Assembly: GCF_009733845.1 (NCBI RefSeq)
Contig: NZ_WNXZ01000002.1
Coordinates: 434,001 to 498,000 of the forward strand
Length of the DNA: 64,000 bases
Reading direction: 5' to 3'
From: Pseudactinotalea terrae
GTDB taxonomy: Bacteria; Actinomycetota; Actinomycetes; Actinomycetales; Beutenbergiaceae
This document shows, one piece after another, positions 48,898 to 55,881 of the stretch. The translations under genes were made by a program, and so were the position numbers. Below the pieces are notes generated by a model. It searched no databases. It worked only from the letters and a program-made list of their open reading frames with translations, and was not told the origin of the DNA. Positions within the stretch are counted from its first letter, which is position 1, and each line of letters opens with the position of its first letter.

Positions 48898-49484
48898 GGG
48901 CGCGCTGGCAGACCCGGGACGTCATGCTCACCGTGGTCCTCGGGGTCACGTTCGGGTTCCTGTACTGGGTGCTGGTGCAGGCGTGGACCGCGCTGTCGGT
49001 GCTCGCAGGCCCCTTCGGTGATCTCACGCAGCACGTGCTGCTCGGCGGCTGGCTGCTGGTCGCCCCGGTCACGATCGCGATCACGCGCCGCCCCGGGTCG
49101 GGCGTGGTCGCGGAGGTGATGGCGAGTCTGGTGGAGGTTGTGTTCCTCGGCTCGCCCGTCGGGCCGATGCTGCTCGTCGCCGCGCTGCTGCAGGGAGTCG
49201 GCAGCGAGATCCCGTTCGCTCTCACGCGCTATCGCCGCTTCGGCTGGGGGATCTACGCGATCTCGGGCGCGCTCGGCGCGTTCCTGGTGTTCTGGTTGAC
49301 GGCGGTCCGCGCCGGTTGGTTCGGGTCCGACCTCTTCACGCTGCGGCTGGTGCTGCAGGTGGCCTCCGGCGCGCTGCTGGGTGGTCTGCTCGCCCGGGTG
49401 ATCGTGAGCGCGCTGCGCCGCACCGGCGTGCTCGACTCGTTCGCGATCGTGCGCGAGTCGGCTGCGGTCCCCGCGCGCGCGTGA
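48894..49484 (+). CDS. ykoE: ECF transporter substrate-binding (S) component YkoE
   Basis: A 196-residue membrane protein with about five to six helices: DVMLTVVLGVTFGFLYWVLV, LLGGWLLVAPVTIAIT, VGPMLLVAALLQGVGSEIPF, GIYAISGALGAFLVFWLTAV and LVLQVASGALLGGLLARVIV. The LLQGVGSEIPFALTRYRRFG segment is typical of YkoE, the membrane S-unit for a thiamine precursor (hydroxymethylpyrimidine or its salvage form). ATG overlaps the ykoF stop and the stop overlaps the ykoD GTG. Confidence 0.87.
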   Translation: MRARWQTRDVMLTVVLGVTFGFLYWVLVQAWTALSVLAGPFGDLTQHVLLGGWLLVAPVTIAITRRPGSGVVAEVMASLVEVVFLGSPVGPMLLVAALLQGVGSEIPFALTRYRRFGWGIYAISGALGAFLVFWLTAVRAGWFGSDLFTLRLVLQVASGALLGGLLARVIVSALRRTGVLDSFAIVRESAAVPARA

Positions 49485-50977
49485 GCACCCTCCAGGTCCG
49501 GGACCTCACGGTCCGCACCCCGCAGGGCCGGAGGCTGCTCACCGGGATCGACCTCGATGTCGATCCCGGTGAGCGGGTGCTCGTGGTCGGCCCCTCGGGC
49601 TCGGGCAAGTCCACGTTGCTGCGCGTGATCGCGGGCCTGGACCCCGCCCCGGGCGGCAGCGTCACCGGCTCGGTGGCGGTAGCCGACAGGCAGGTGCTCG
49701 GCCACGACCACACGCAGGACCGCGAGCCGCTCGACGTGGGCTGGCTGCCGCAGGATCCCGCGGCGGGGGTCTGCCTTCCCGTGATCGAGGACGACGTCGC
49801 TTTCGGGTGCGAGAACCGCGCCTGGCCCGTGCCGCGGATCGCGCAGGCCGTGCGCGGCGCGCTCACCGCCGTCGGTGGCTGGCAGTGGCGCAGGCGGGAC
49901 AGCGGCACGCTCTCGGCGGGGCAGGCCCAGCGGGTGGGACTGGCCGCAGCGCTCGCTCCCGATCCTGCGCTGCTGCTGCTCGACGAGCCCACCGCGCTCC
50001 TGGACCCCGGCGCGCTCCGAGGCGTCCAGGCCATCGTGAGCGGTCTCGCAGGGCCGGCGGTGCTGCTCGTGGAGCACCGCCTCGACGAGTGGGCCGACGC
50101 CGGTGCCCTCCCAGACCGGGTGGTCGCGCTCGAGGGTGGCCGGGTGGTCGCGGACGGTCCCGCCGAGCAGGTATGGGTTCAGGTCGGTCCCGCCCTCGCG
50201 CAGGCGGGGTGCCACCTGCCCTGGGAGGTCGAGCAGACCCTCGCGGTGCCCGACGGCGAGAGCGAACCTCCGCCGTCGGGCTCGCCCGGGTGGGGCTCGC
50301 CCCGGGCGAGCCTGATGAGCGGCCGGGGTCTCGCCGCCGGGCGGGACGAGGTGGTGCTCAGCGAGGTGGACCTCGAGGTACGCGCGGGGGAGGTGGTCGC
50401 GGTGATCGGGGCGAACGGCTCCGGGAAGTCGACGTTGCTGCACACGCTCGCCGGTGAGCTGCGGCTGCTCGCAGGCACCCTGGCACGGCCGGGCGGCCGG
50501 CCGGCGCTCGTGCTCGGTGACGCCGAGCAGCAGTTCCTCGCGCAGACGGTCCTCGAGGAGCTCGCGCTCGACGGTGACGACGCCGAGGCGGCCGCCGCCG
50601 AGCTCCGACTCGACCCCAGTGCCTCGGTGCACCGGCTCTCCGGCGGGGAGCAGCGGCGGCTCTCGCTGGCGACCGTGCTGCGGGGCGGCCGCGCGGTGGT
50701 GCTCGCCGACGAGCCCACCCACTCGCTCGACCGCGCCGGGGTGCGGTGGACGATGCGCGCGTTGCGGGAGGCTGCGCGGGCCGGCCGCGGGGTGCTGCTG
50801 ACCAGCCACGACCTGCGGTTCGTGCTGGAGGTCGCCGACCGGGTGCACGTGGTCCACGAGGGGCGGCTGCTCGGCGGGGGAGCGACGGCGGAGGTGCTCG
50901 CGGGGGACCTGCCGGCGCTCGCGGGGCTGCCGCTCCCGGCGAGCGTGCGCGCGGCGGTGCGGGAGGCGGCGGCGTGA
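49481..50977 (+). CDS. ykoD: ECF transporter duplicated ATPase YkoD
   Basis: A 498-residue fusion of two ABC ATPase domains. The first has Walker A GPSGSGKST (near 38-46) and Walker B ALLLLDEPTALLDPG; the second has GANGSGKST (near 310-318), the signature RLSGGEQRRLSLA and Walker B AVVLADEPTHSLD. The first signature reads TLSAGQAQRVGLA. Energises uptake through YkoE and YkoC. GTG at 49481 overlaps the ykoE stop (GTGA); the stop overlaps ykoC. Confidence 0.92.
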   Translation: MSTLQVRDLTVRTPQGRRLLTGIDLDVDPGERVLVVGPSGSGKSTLLRVIAGLDPAPGGSVTGSVAVADRQVLGHDHTQDREPLDVGWLPQDPAAGVCLPVIEDDVAFGCENRAWPVPRIAQAVRGALTAVGGWQWRRRDSGTLSAGQAQRVGLAAALAPDPALLLLDEPTALLDPGALRGVQAIVSGLAGPAVLLVEHRLDEWADAGALPDRVVALEGGRVVADGPAEQVWVQVGPALAQAGCHLPWEVEQTLAVPDGESEPPPSGSPGWGSPRASLMSGRGLAAGRDEVVLSEVDLEVRAGEVVAVIGANGSGKSTLLHTLAGELRLLAGTLARPGGRPALVLGDAEQQFLAQTVLEELALDGDDAEAAAAELRLDPSASVHRLSGGEQRRLSLATVLRGGRAVVLADEPTHSLDRAGVRWTMRALREAARAGRGVLLTSHDLRFVLEVADRVHVVHEGRLLGGGATAEVLAGDLPALAGLPLPASVRAAVREAAA

Positions 50978-51717
50978 CCAGGGTGAACCCGTTGACCCCG
51001 ATGGGGCTGCTCCTGCTGCTGGGTGCCGTGGTCTCGTTCATGCTCGACGGCGGCGCGCTCCTCGGGCTGCATGCCTGGCTGCTGCTCGTGCTGGTGCTCG
51101 GGCTGCGGGTGCGGGCCGGTGAGCTGGTGCGGGCGCACCTGCTGTTCGCGCCGTTCGCGATCGGGGTGGTGATGACGAACGCGGTCAGCCGGGGCGGGGC
51201 GGTGATCGCCGAGGTCGGGCCGTTCGAGGTGACCGACGACGGCCTGCGGGTCGGGCTGGCGCTGGCGCTGCGCGTGATGGTGGTGGCGGTCCCGGCAGCG
51301 CTGGTGGCGCGCCGCACCGACCCCACGCGGTTGGTGGTGGCGATGATGCAGCACCTGCGCGTGCGGCCCCGGGCGGGGTTCGCGGTGCTGACGGCGCACC
51401 GGATGCTGGCCGAGATGCCGCAGCGCTGGGGGCTCTTGCTCGCCGCCGGGCGGAGCCGGGCACCGCTGGACCGGCGGGGCCGCCCACGCCTGGGGGCGGC
51501 GGGCTACGGGCGGGCGGTGATGGGGCTGCTGGTCGGCGGCATCCGGCGCGGCAACCGCACCGCCGACGCGCTCGACGTGCGCGGGATCGGCGCCCCCACC
51601 CGCACCATGCGGCTGCAGGAGCCGTTCAGCCGCCTCGACGTCGCGGCAGCCGCCCTGGTGACCGCCGGAGCGGTGACGGCAGCGCTCGCGGTGAGCGCCG
51701 CCGTCGGGCACCTGTGA
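50974..51717 (+). CDS. ykoC: ECF transporter transmembrane (T) component YkoC
   Basis: A 247-residue membrane protein with several helices (MGLLLLLGAVVSFMLDGGAL, GLHAWLLLVLVLGLRV, a C-terminal VAAAALVTAGAVTAALAVSA) and a cytoplasmic helical region with AAGRSRAPLDRRG and GIRRGNRTADALDVRG; the latter resembles the conserved ARG coupling motifs that bind the ATPase grooves in EcfT/CbiQ proteins. GTG overlaps the ykoD stop. Last gene of the operon; a complex palindrome follows. Confidence 0.88.
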   Translation: MTRVNPLTPMGLLLLLGAVVSFMLDGGALLGLHAWLLLVLVLGLRVRAGELVRAHLLFAPFAIGVVMTNAVSRGGAVIAEVGPFEVTDDGLRVGLALALRVMVVAVPAALVARRTDPTRLVVAMMQHLRVRPRAGFAVLTAHRMLAEMPQRWGLLLAAGRSRAPLDRRGRPRLGAAGYGRAVMGLLVGGIRRGNRTADALDVRGIGAPTRTMRLQEPFSRLDVAAAALVTAGAVTAALAVSAAVGHL

Positions 51718-51733
51718 GAGGCGCGCCCCACGG

Positions 51734-51803
51734 GTGAGTGCGCACACCCACGGTGAGTGCGCACGGTGCACGGTGCGCACTCACCGCCGATGTGCGCACT
51801 CAC
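51734..51803. repeat. Four-copy palindromic element GTGAGTGCGCAC
   Basis: The 12-mer GTGAGTGCGCAC occurs twice forward (51734-51745, 51753-51764) and twice inverted (51773-51784, 51792-51803), with 7-8 bp spacers. The whole 70 bp is a nested palindrome that can form either one long or two short hairpins. It lies between ykoC and ychF, both on the plus strand. Confidence 0.92.
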
Positions 51804-51865
51804 GAGGGGCGGCCGGAGCGCGGCCAGGTCTGGGCCGGCGCACGAGCCCAGTAGGCTAGCGCCCC

Positions 51866-52954
51866 GTGGCTCTGACGATCGGGATCGCTGGACTGCCGAA
51901 TGTCGGCAAGTCCACGTTGTTCAACGCGCTGACTCGCGCGACCGTGCTCGCGGCGAACTATCCGTTCGCCACGATCGAGCCGAACGTCGGGGTGGTGCCG
52001 CTGCCCGACCCGAGGCTGCATGTGCTCGCCGAGGTGTTCAGCAGCGAGCGGATCGTGCCGGCGACGGTGAGCTTCGTGGACATCGCGGGGATCGTGCGCG
52101 GTGCGAGCGAGGGGGAGGGGCTGGGCAACCAGTTCCTCGCCAACATCCGCGAGGCTGACGCGATCTGCGTGGTCACGCGCGCGTTCGACGACCCCGACGT
52201 GGTGCACGTCGACGGCAAGGTCGATCCCGGCTCCGACATCGAGACGATCCTCACCGAGCTCCAGCTCGCCGACCTGCAGACCCTCGAGAAGGCGATCCCG
52301 AGGCTCGAGAAGGAGGTCCGCGGCAAGAAGACCGAGCCTGCGGTGCTCGCCGCCGCCCAGGCCGCGATCGAGCTGCTGCAGGCGGGGACCCCGCTGAGCG
52401 CGGCCGGCTCGAAGCTCGACGACGACGCGCTCGCCGCGCTGCGCGAGTTCGGGCTGATGACCACCAAGCCCTTCATCTACGTCTTCAACTCCGACGACGG
52501 CGTGCTCGCCGACGAGGCCCGGCAGGCCGAACTGAAGGCTCTGGTCGCACCCGCCGAGGCGATCTTCCTCGACGCGAAGTTCGAGGCCGAGCTGGTCGAG
52601 CTCGAGCCGGACGAGGCTGCCGAGATGCTGGCCGAGAACGGCCAGGAGGAGTCCGGTCTGGACCAGCTCGCGCGTGTCGGGTTCGACACCCTGGGCCTGC
52701 AGACCTACCTCACGGCCGGCCCCAAGGAGGCCCGCGCCTGGACGATCCACCAGGGCTGGACCGCACCCCAGGCCGCCGGTGTCATCCACACCGACTTCCA
52801 GAAGGGCTTCATCAAGGCCGAGGTGATCTCCTTCGACGCGCTCGTCGAGGCTGGCTCCGTCGCGGAGGCCCGCGCCAAGGGCAAGGCGCGAGTTGAAGGC
52901 AAGGACTACGTCATGGTCGACGGCGACGTGGTGGAGTTCCGCTTCAACGTGTAG
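51866..52954 (+). CDS. ychF: Redox-regulated ATPase YchF (OLA1 family)
   Basis: A 362-residue Obg-family P-loop protein that prefers ATP. The G1 motif is GIAGLPNVGKSTLFNAL at residues 5-21, G3 is VDIAGIVRGASEGEGLGNQF, followed by a coiled-coil helical insertion and the C-terminal TGS domain (YLTAGPKEARAWTIHQGWTA and HTDFQKGFIKAEVISFD). It binds ribosomes and modulates stress responses. GTG at 51866 lies 8 nt after TAGGCT, near-leaderless. A hairpin overlaps the stop codon. Confidence 0.94.
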   Translation: MALTIGIAGLPNVGKSTLFNALTRATVLAANYPFATIEPNVGVVPLPDPRLHVLAEVFSSERIVPATVSFVDIAGIVRGASEGEGLGNQFLANIREADAICVVTRAFDDPDVVHVDGKVDPGSDIETILTELQLADLQTLEKAIPRLEKEVRGKKTEPAVLAAAQAAIELLQAGTPLSAAGSKLDDDALAALREFGLMTTKPFIYVFNSDDGVLADEARQAELKALVAPAEAIFLDAKFEAELVELEPDEAAEMLAENGQEESGLDQLARVGFDTLGLQTYLTAGPKEARAWTIHQGWTAPQAAGVIHTDFQKGFIKAEVISFDALVEAGSVAEARAKGKARVEGKDYVMVDGDVVEFRFNV

Positions 52955-52979
52955 CACGAGCAATCTGCGTGCTTGTGCT
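52953..52979 (+). terminator. Terminator hairpin overlapping the ychF stop
   Basis: AGCACGAGCA (52953-52962) pairs with TGCTTGTGCT (52970-52979) with one mismatch and a 7-nt loop; the stem begins within the TAG stop codon. Confidence 0.6.
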
Positions 52980-53031
52980 GTGGCAACAGCACTCGGCCCC
53001 AGGGACGTCGATGATCCGGTCGGAGCTTGAG

Positions 53032-53565
53032 TCAGTTTGTTGATCCCTTCGGAGCGCCCGTAGCCCACGTTCGGGCAATGCGCAGGATCTCCAGGACGAT
53101 CGGTGCCTTGGTGTCCGAGTAGGCCAAGAGCCGCCCTCTGCTCGCGGCATGCCGTTTGGCGCAGCCGTAGGCGCGCGAGGCATCCGGGTGAGAGCGAAGA
53201 TAGTCGCGGAAGGCGAGATTGTCGGCCCACAGCGAAGACGTTGAGGCGATGAGGTGAACGTTGGTGGCGGGTGCCGCCCGCCGAACGAGATAGCGCCGCC
53301 CTGCCGAGATCTCGCCGAAGTCGGTGAACCCTGCTGCCGTCAGCGCTCGCGCGGCGGCGTCGTGGTCAGCGGGAGCGACATCGGCCATGAGATCGATGAT
53401 CGGCTTCGCTGGCAATCCGGGAACGGCTGTGCTGCCAATATGCTCGACATCGCGCGCTCGGGTGATGAGCTTGACGTCCTCGATCGTGCGGGCAGCTTGC
53501 GACGCCCAGCGTGGATCGTGGTCCACCACCGTGATGGGCTCGTCCAGAGGCGGTTCTGCGGTCAT
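53032..53565 (-). CDS. GrpB/UPF0157-family nucleotidyltransferase-fold protein
   Basis: A 177-residue protein with the GrpB family pattern: ITVVDHDPRWASQAARTIED, VEHIGSTAVPGLPAKPIIDLMADV (the nucleotidyltransferase-like GS...D.D core), and C-terminal NLAFRDYLRSHPDASRAYGCAKRHAA. Often annotated as dephospho-CoA kinase-linked, but alone its function is unknown. TACGCT ends 7 nt before the ATG at 53565, so it is probably leaderless. Lower GC and less biased codons than neighbours hint at a more recently acquired gene. Confidence 0.83.
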   Translation of the reverse strand: MTAEPPLDEPITVVDHDPRWASQAARTIEDVKLITRARDVEHIGSTAVPGLPAKPIIDLMADVAPADHDAAARALTAAGFTDFGEISAGRRYLVRRAAPATNVHLIASTSSLWADNLAFRDYLRSHPDASRAYGCAKRHAASRGRLLAYSDTKAPIVLEILRIARTWATGAPKGSTN

Positions 53566-53572
53566 CGCGTTC

Positions 53573-53578
53573 AGCGTA
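53573..53578 (-). promoter_or_regulatory. -10 element of leaderless promoter (GrpB gene)
   Basis: TACGCT on the minus strand, 7 nt before the ATG at 53565. Confidence 0.5.
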
Positions 53579-53701
53579 GTTCGACGTCGATTCGACCTCT
53601 GGGCCCGCCAGCGGGTGGCATCCCCTGTCACGGCGTGAAGAGGCATGTCCATCGACCGCTGCGATAGATTCATCTTGATATCGAGGTAGATGGAGGCCGA
53701 G

Positions 53702-54106
53702 ATGAGACTCCACCATGTGCAGGTATCGATGCCGCGTGGCGGGGAGGACGAGGCGCGTCGCTTCTACGGGGAGGCCCTTGGGCTGCGGGAGGTCCCGAAG
53801 CCACCATCCCTGGTCCGTCGGGGTGGCTGCTGGTTCCGGGCCTACGACGGTGAGGTCGTCGTCGCGGAGATTCACCTCGGGGTCGACGATCCGTTCCGCC
53901 CTGCGAGCAAGGCCCATCCCGGTCTCGTCTGCGAGTCCCTGGGTGAGCTGGAAGCGATGGCGGAACGTATCGAGCACGGAGGATACGAGCTGTCGTGGGC
54001 GGAGAGAGATACCTTCGAGGGGTACCTCCGGTTCCATGCGCGCGACGGGTTCGGGAACCGGCTCGAGGTGATGACGCCTGCCGTGCAGTCGACAGAGCGT
54101 CTGTGA
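53702..54106 (+). CDS. VOC-family (glyoxalase/bleomycin resistance-like) protein
   Basis: A 134-residue metal-dependent-fold protein with two beta-alpha-beta-beta-beta modules: LHHVQVSMPRGGEDEARRFY GEALGL at the start, VVVAEIHLGVDDPF in the middle and FHARDGFGNRLEVMTPA near the end. His 4 (LHHVQV), His 57 (EIHLG) and the C-terminal Glu (RLEVM) could be metal ligands. Substrate unknown. ATG at 53702 has GGAGG upstream; ATG 53690 would add four residues. Confidence 0.8.
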   Translation: MRLHHVQVSMPRGGEDEARRFYGEALGLREVPKPPSLVRRGGCWFRAYDGEVVVAEIHLGVDDPFRPASKAHPGLVCESLGELEAMAERIEHGGYELSWAERDTFEGYLRFHARDGFGNRLEVMTPAVQSTERL

Positions 54107-54202
54107 GCCTCGTGCCACACGTTGCTTGGTGGCGGAACAAGGAGATCCTCGATCGGGAGGGCGTGAGGCCGCATTGCGCCGTCGCTGTGACAGGCTTTGA
54201 CC

Positions 54203-54733
54203 GTGGCGTCCGCTCAGACCCTCGATGAGGCAGACCGACGGATCCTTGCGCGGCGGGCGCTCGCCTGTGCTGAACGCGTGCTGCCGCTGTTCGAGGGTGA
54301 CGAGGCTGCCGTGCAGGAGCTCCGCGACGCGGCTGCCCGCACGCGGGCGTACAGCGCTGGCGAGAGCACCGCGGCCGAGGAGATCGCCAAGCGCCTCGTC
54401 GCGGTGAAGGCCGCGAGAGCCGCGACCACTCCCGCGGGCGCGGCAGCCGCCCGCGCCCTCGCGCAAGCTGCGGCAGTCGCGCACATGGGAGCCCACGCTC
54501 TCGGTGCCGCCGCGTACGCGGTCAAGGCCGTGTCGCTGGCGAGTCCGGAGCAACCTGAAGCGCTGCAGGAAGAGATCCGGTGGCAGCTGGCCCAGCTGAG
54601 CGAGAGAGAGCGGACGGCGTTGCGCCGGCTCCCACAGCTGGGATCGGATTCCTCGGGGCCGTTGGGAGAGGGGCTGCTATCGAGCGGGATCCTGGGACGG
54701 ACGATCCGTCAGCTCCAGGAGGAGATCGCGTAG
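54203..54733 (+). CDS. Imm5-like putative immunity protein
   Basis: A 176-residue all-helical Ala-rich protein. AERVLPLFEGDEAAVQELRD at the start and AAVAHMGAHALGAAAYAVKA in the centre match the Imm5 family of putative polymorphic-toxin immunity proteins as I remember it; the match is from pattern memory only. No toxin gene is adjacent. CAGGCT lies 6 nt before the GTG at 54203, the leaderless pattern; a TTG at 54197 would add two residues. It may be an orphan immunity gene protecting against neighbours' toxins. Confidence 0.65.
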   Translation: MASAQTLDEADRRILARRALACAERVLPLFEGDEAAVQELRDAAARTRAYSAGESTAAEEIAKRLVAVKAARAATTPAGAAAARALAQAAAVAHMGAHALGAAAYAVKAVSLASPEQPEALQEEIRWQLAQLSERERTALRRLPQLGSDSSGPLGEGLLSSGILGRTIRQLQEEIA

Positions 54734-54865
54734 TCGGCTCCCACCCGACGAAGGTGACCACTGGACGCCGGGTGACGCCGACGCCGTACCTGTGCACGCG
54801 ACTCGCGGCGCAGCGGTCATCCAGCGCTGCCGCGGCTCGAGCTGTGGAACGCACGGCTACGTCGG

Positions 54866-55216
54866 CTAGCGCGATGATGGTCTCGGTCCCACCGCGGTGT
54901 CCGACGGCTGGCCCGCCGCATCGCCCTTGAGCTCGACGAAGATCGCGTGCGTGGGACTCGTGCCGGTGTTGTGCCCGGAGTGACGCTGCGCGGGCAGCCA
55001 CACCGCCTGACCTGCCGGGAGGGAGACATCCACCTCGCGGTCGCCAGCAGCCAACCGTCGGTCGAAGGCGGACAGCGTGACCATGACGCTGTTCGGATGC
55101 CGGTGCGGTGTGGTCTGCACCCCTGGCGTATCGGTGTACTCCAGCACGCGGACGAACTCGTTCTCCCACAGCACGCGGTAGTGCGCGGGATCTGTCGAGA
55201 TCGGATCGTCGTCGAT
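54866..55216 (-). CDS. Cupin-domain protein
   Basis: A 116-residue small cupin. The metal-site pattern appears as TPHRHPNSVMVTL (His-x-His and downstream) and the second motif as GQAVWLPAQRHSGHNTG. YRVLWENEFVRVLEYTDTPG at the start is common in cytoplasmic cupin proteins of unknown function. GTG at 55216 lies 6 nt after TACAGT on the minus strand, so leaderless. The 132-bp gap to the Imm5-like gene shows nothing I recognise. Confidence 0.78.
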   Translation of the reverse strand: MDDDPISTDPAHYRVLWENEFVRVLEYTDTPGVQTTPHRHPNSVMVTLSAFDRRLAAGDREVDVSLPAGQAVWLPAQRHSGHNTGTSPTHAIFVELKGDAAGQPSDTAVGPRPSSR

Positions 55217-55222
55217 CACGAT

Positions 55223-55228
55223 CGCACT
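55223..55228 (-). promoter_or_regulatory. -10 element of leaderless promoter (cupin)
   Basis: TACAGT on the minus strand, 6 nt before the GTG at 55216. Confidence 0.55.
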
Positions 55229-55304
55229 GTACGCCTGGACCTTCGCCAGGCCATGGCAGTTTCCGACCGCGCCTCCCGCGCTCGGCTGGGCTAACTCTGG
55301 GTGG

Positions 55305-55790
55305 TCACAGCTGGATGGTTCCGTGCTCCCGCAGGTCGCCGCCGAACAGCAGCGCGGGGCCGCCATGGGCGTGGACCTCGCGTTCGAGGGCGAGGCCGAT
55401 CTTCAGGGCGACCCGTTGGGACGCCGCGTTGTGCGGTCGGATGAGCGCGACGAGGTGCTCGACGCCTGCTTCCCGTGCGCACTCGCGCACCGAGGCCGCC
55501 GCTTCGGCGGCATAACCCTGACGGCGGAGCGAGGCACGTACGTGCCACCCGGCCTCGACCAGGAGCTCGCCCTCGACCTCCTGCATCGTCAGCCCGCAGT
55601 CGCCCACGAACTCGCCGGCGTGGGTCTCGATCACCCAGAGGCCGAATCCGTGCTGCTCGTAGCTGCCGCGGTTCCACGCGATCCAGCTCTCGGGGCCGCG
55701 GGAGCCACCGATCTCCAGCGTGGCGATGTCGGGCACGTCCGCATCCGTCATCTCCCGGAAACGAAGCCTCGAGGTCGGGGCCGGGAGCAT
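55305..55790 (-). CDS. GNAT acetyltransferase, RimJ/RimL-like
   Basis: A 161-residue acetyltransferase. The acetyl-CoA binding motif appears as GWHVRASLRRQGYAAEAAAS, and ALIRPHNAASQRVALKIGL is the RimL-type motif B. RLRFREMTDADVPDIATLEI at the start is typical. Substrate unknown. ATG at 55790 follows TATTGT by 6 nt on the minus strand (leaderless). Confidence 0.82.
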   Translation of the reverse strand: MLPAPTSRLRFREMTDADVPDIATLEIGGSRGPESWIAWNRGSYEQHGFGLWVIETHAGEFVGDCGLTMQEVEGELLVEAGWHVRASLRRQGYAAEAAASVRECAREAGVEHLVALIRPHNAASQRVALKIGLALEREVHAHGGPALLFGGDLREHGTIQL

Positions 55791-55796
55791 CTCAGA

Positions 55797-55802
55797 ACAA
55801 TA
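55797..55802 (-). promoter_or_regulatory. -10 element of leaderless promoter (GNAT)
   Basis: TATTGT on the minus strand, 6 nt before the ATG at 55790. Confidence 0.55.
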
Positions 55803-55881
55803 TCGGGTGGCGCTCAGGCGCTGGGGGCCTGTCGAGGTCACCTGGTGAACCGGAACCACCCCGGTCGGGCTGTTCTACGGC

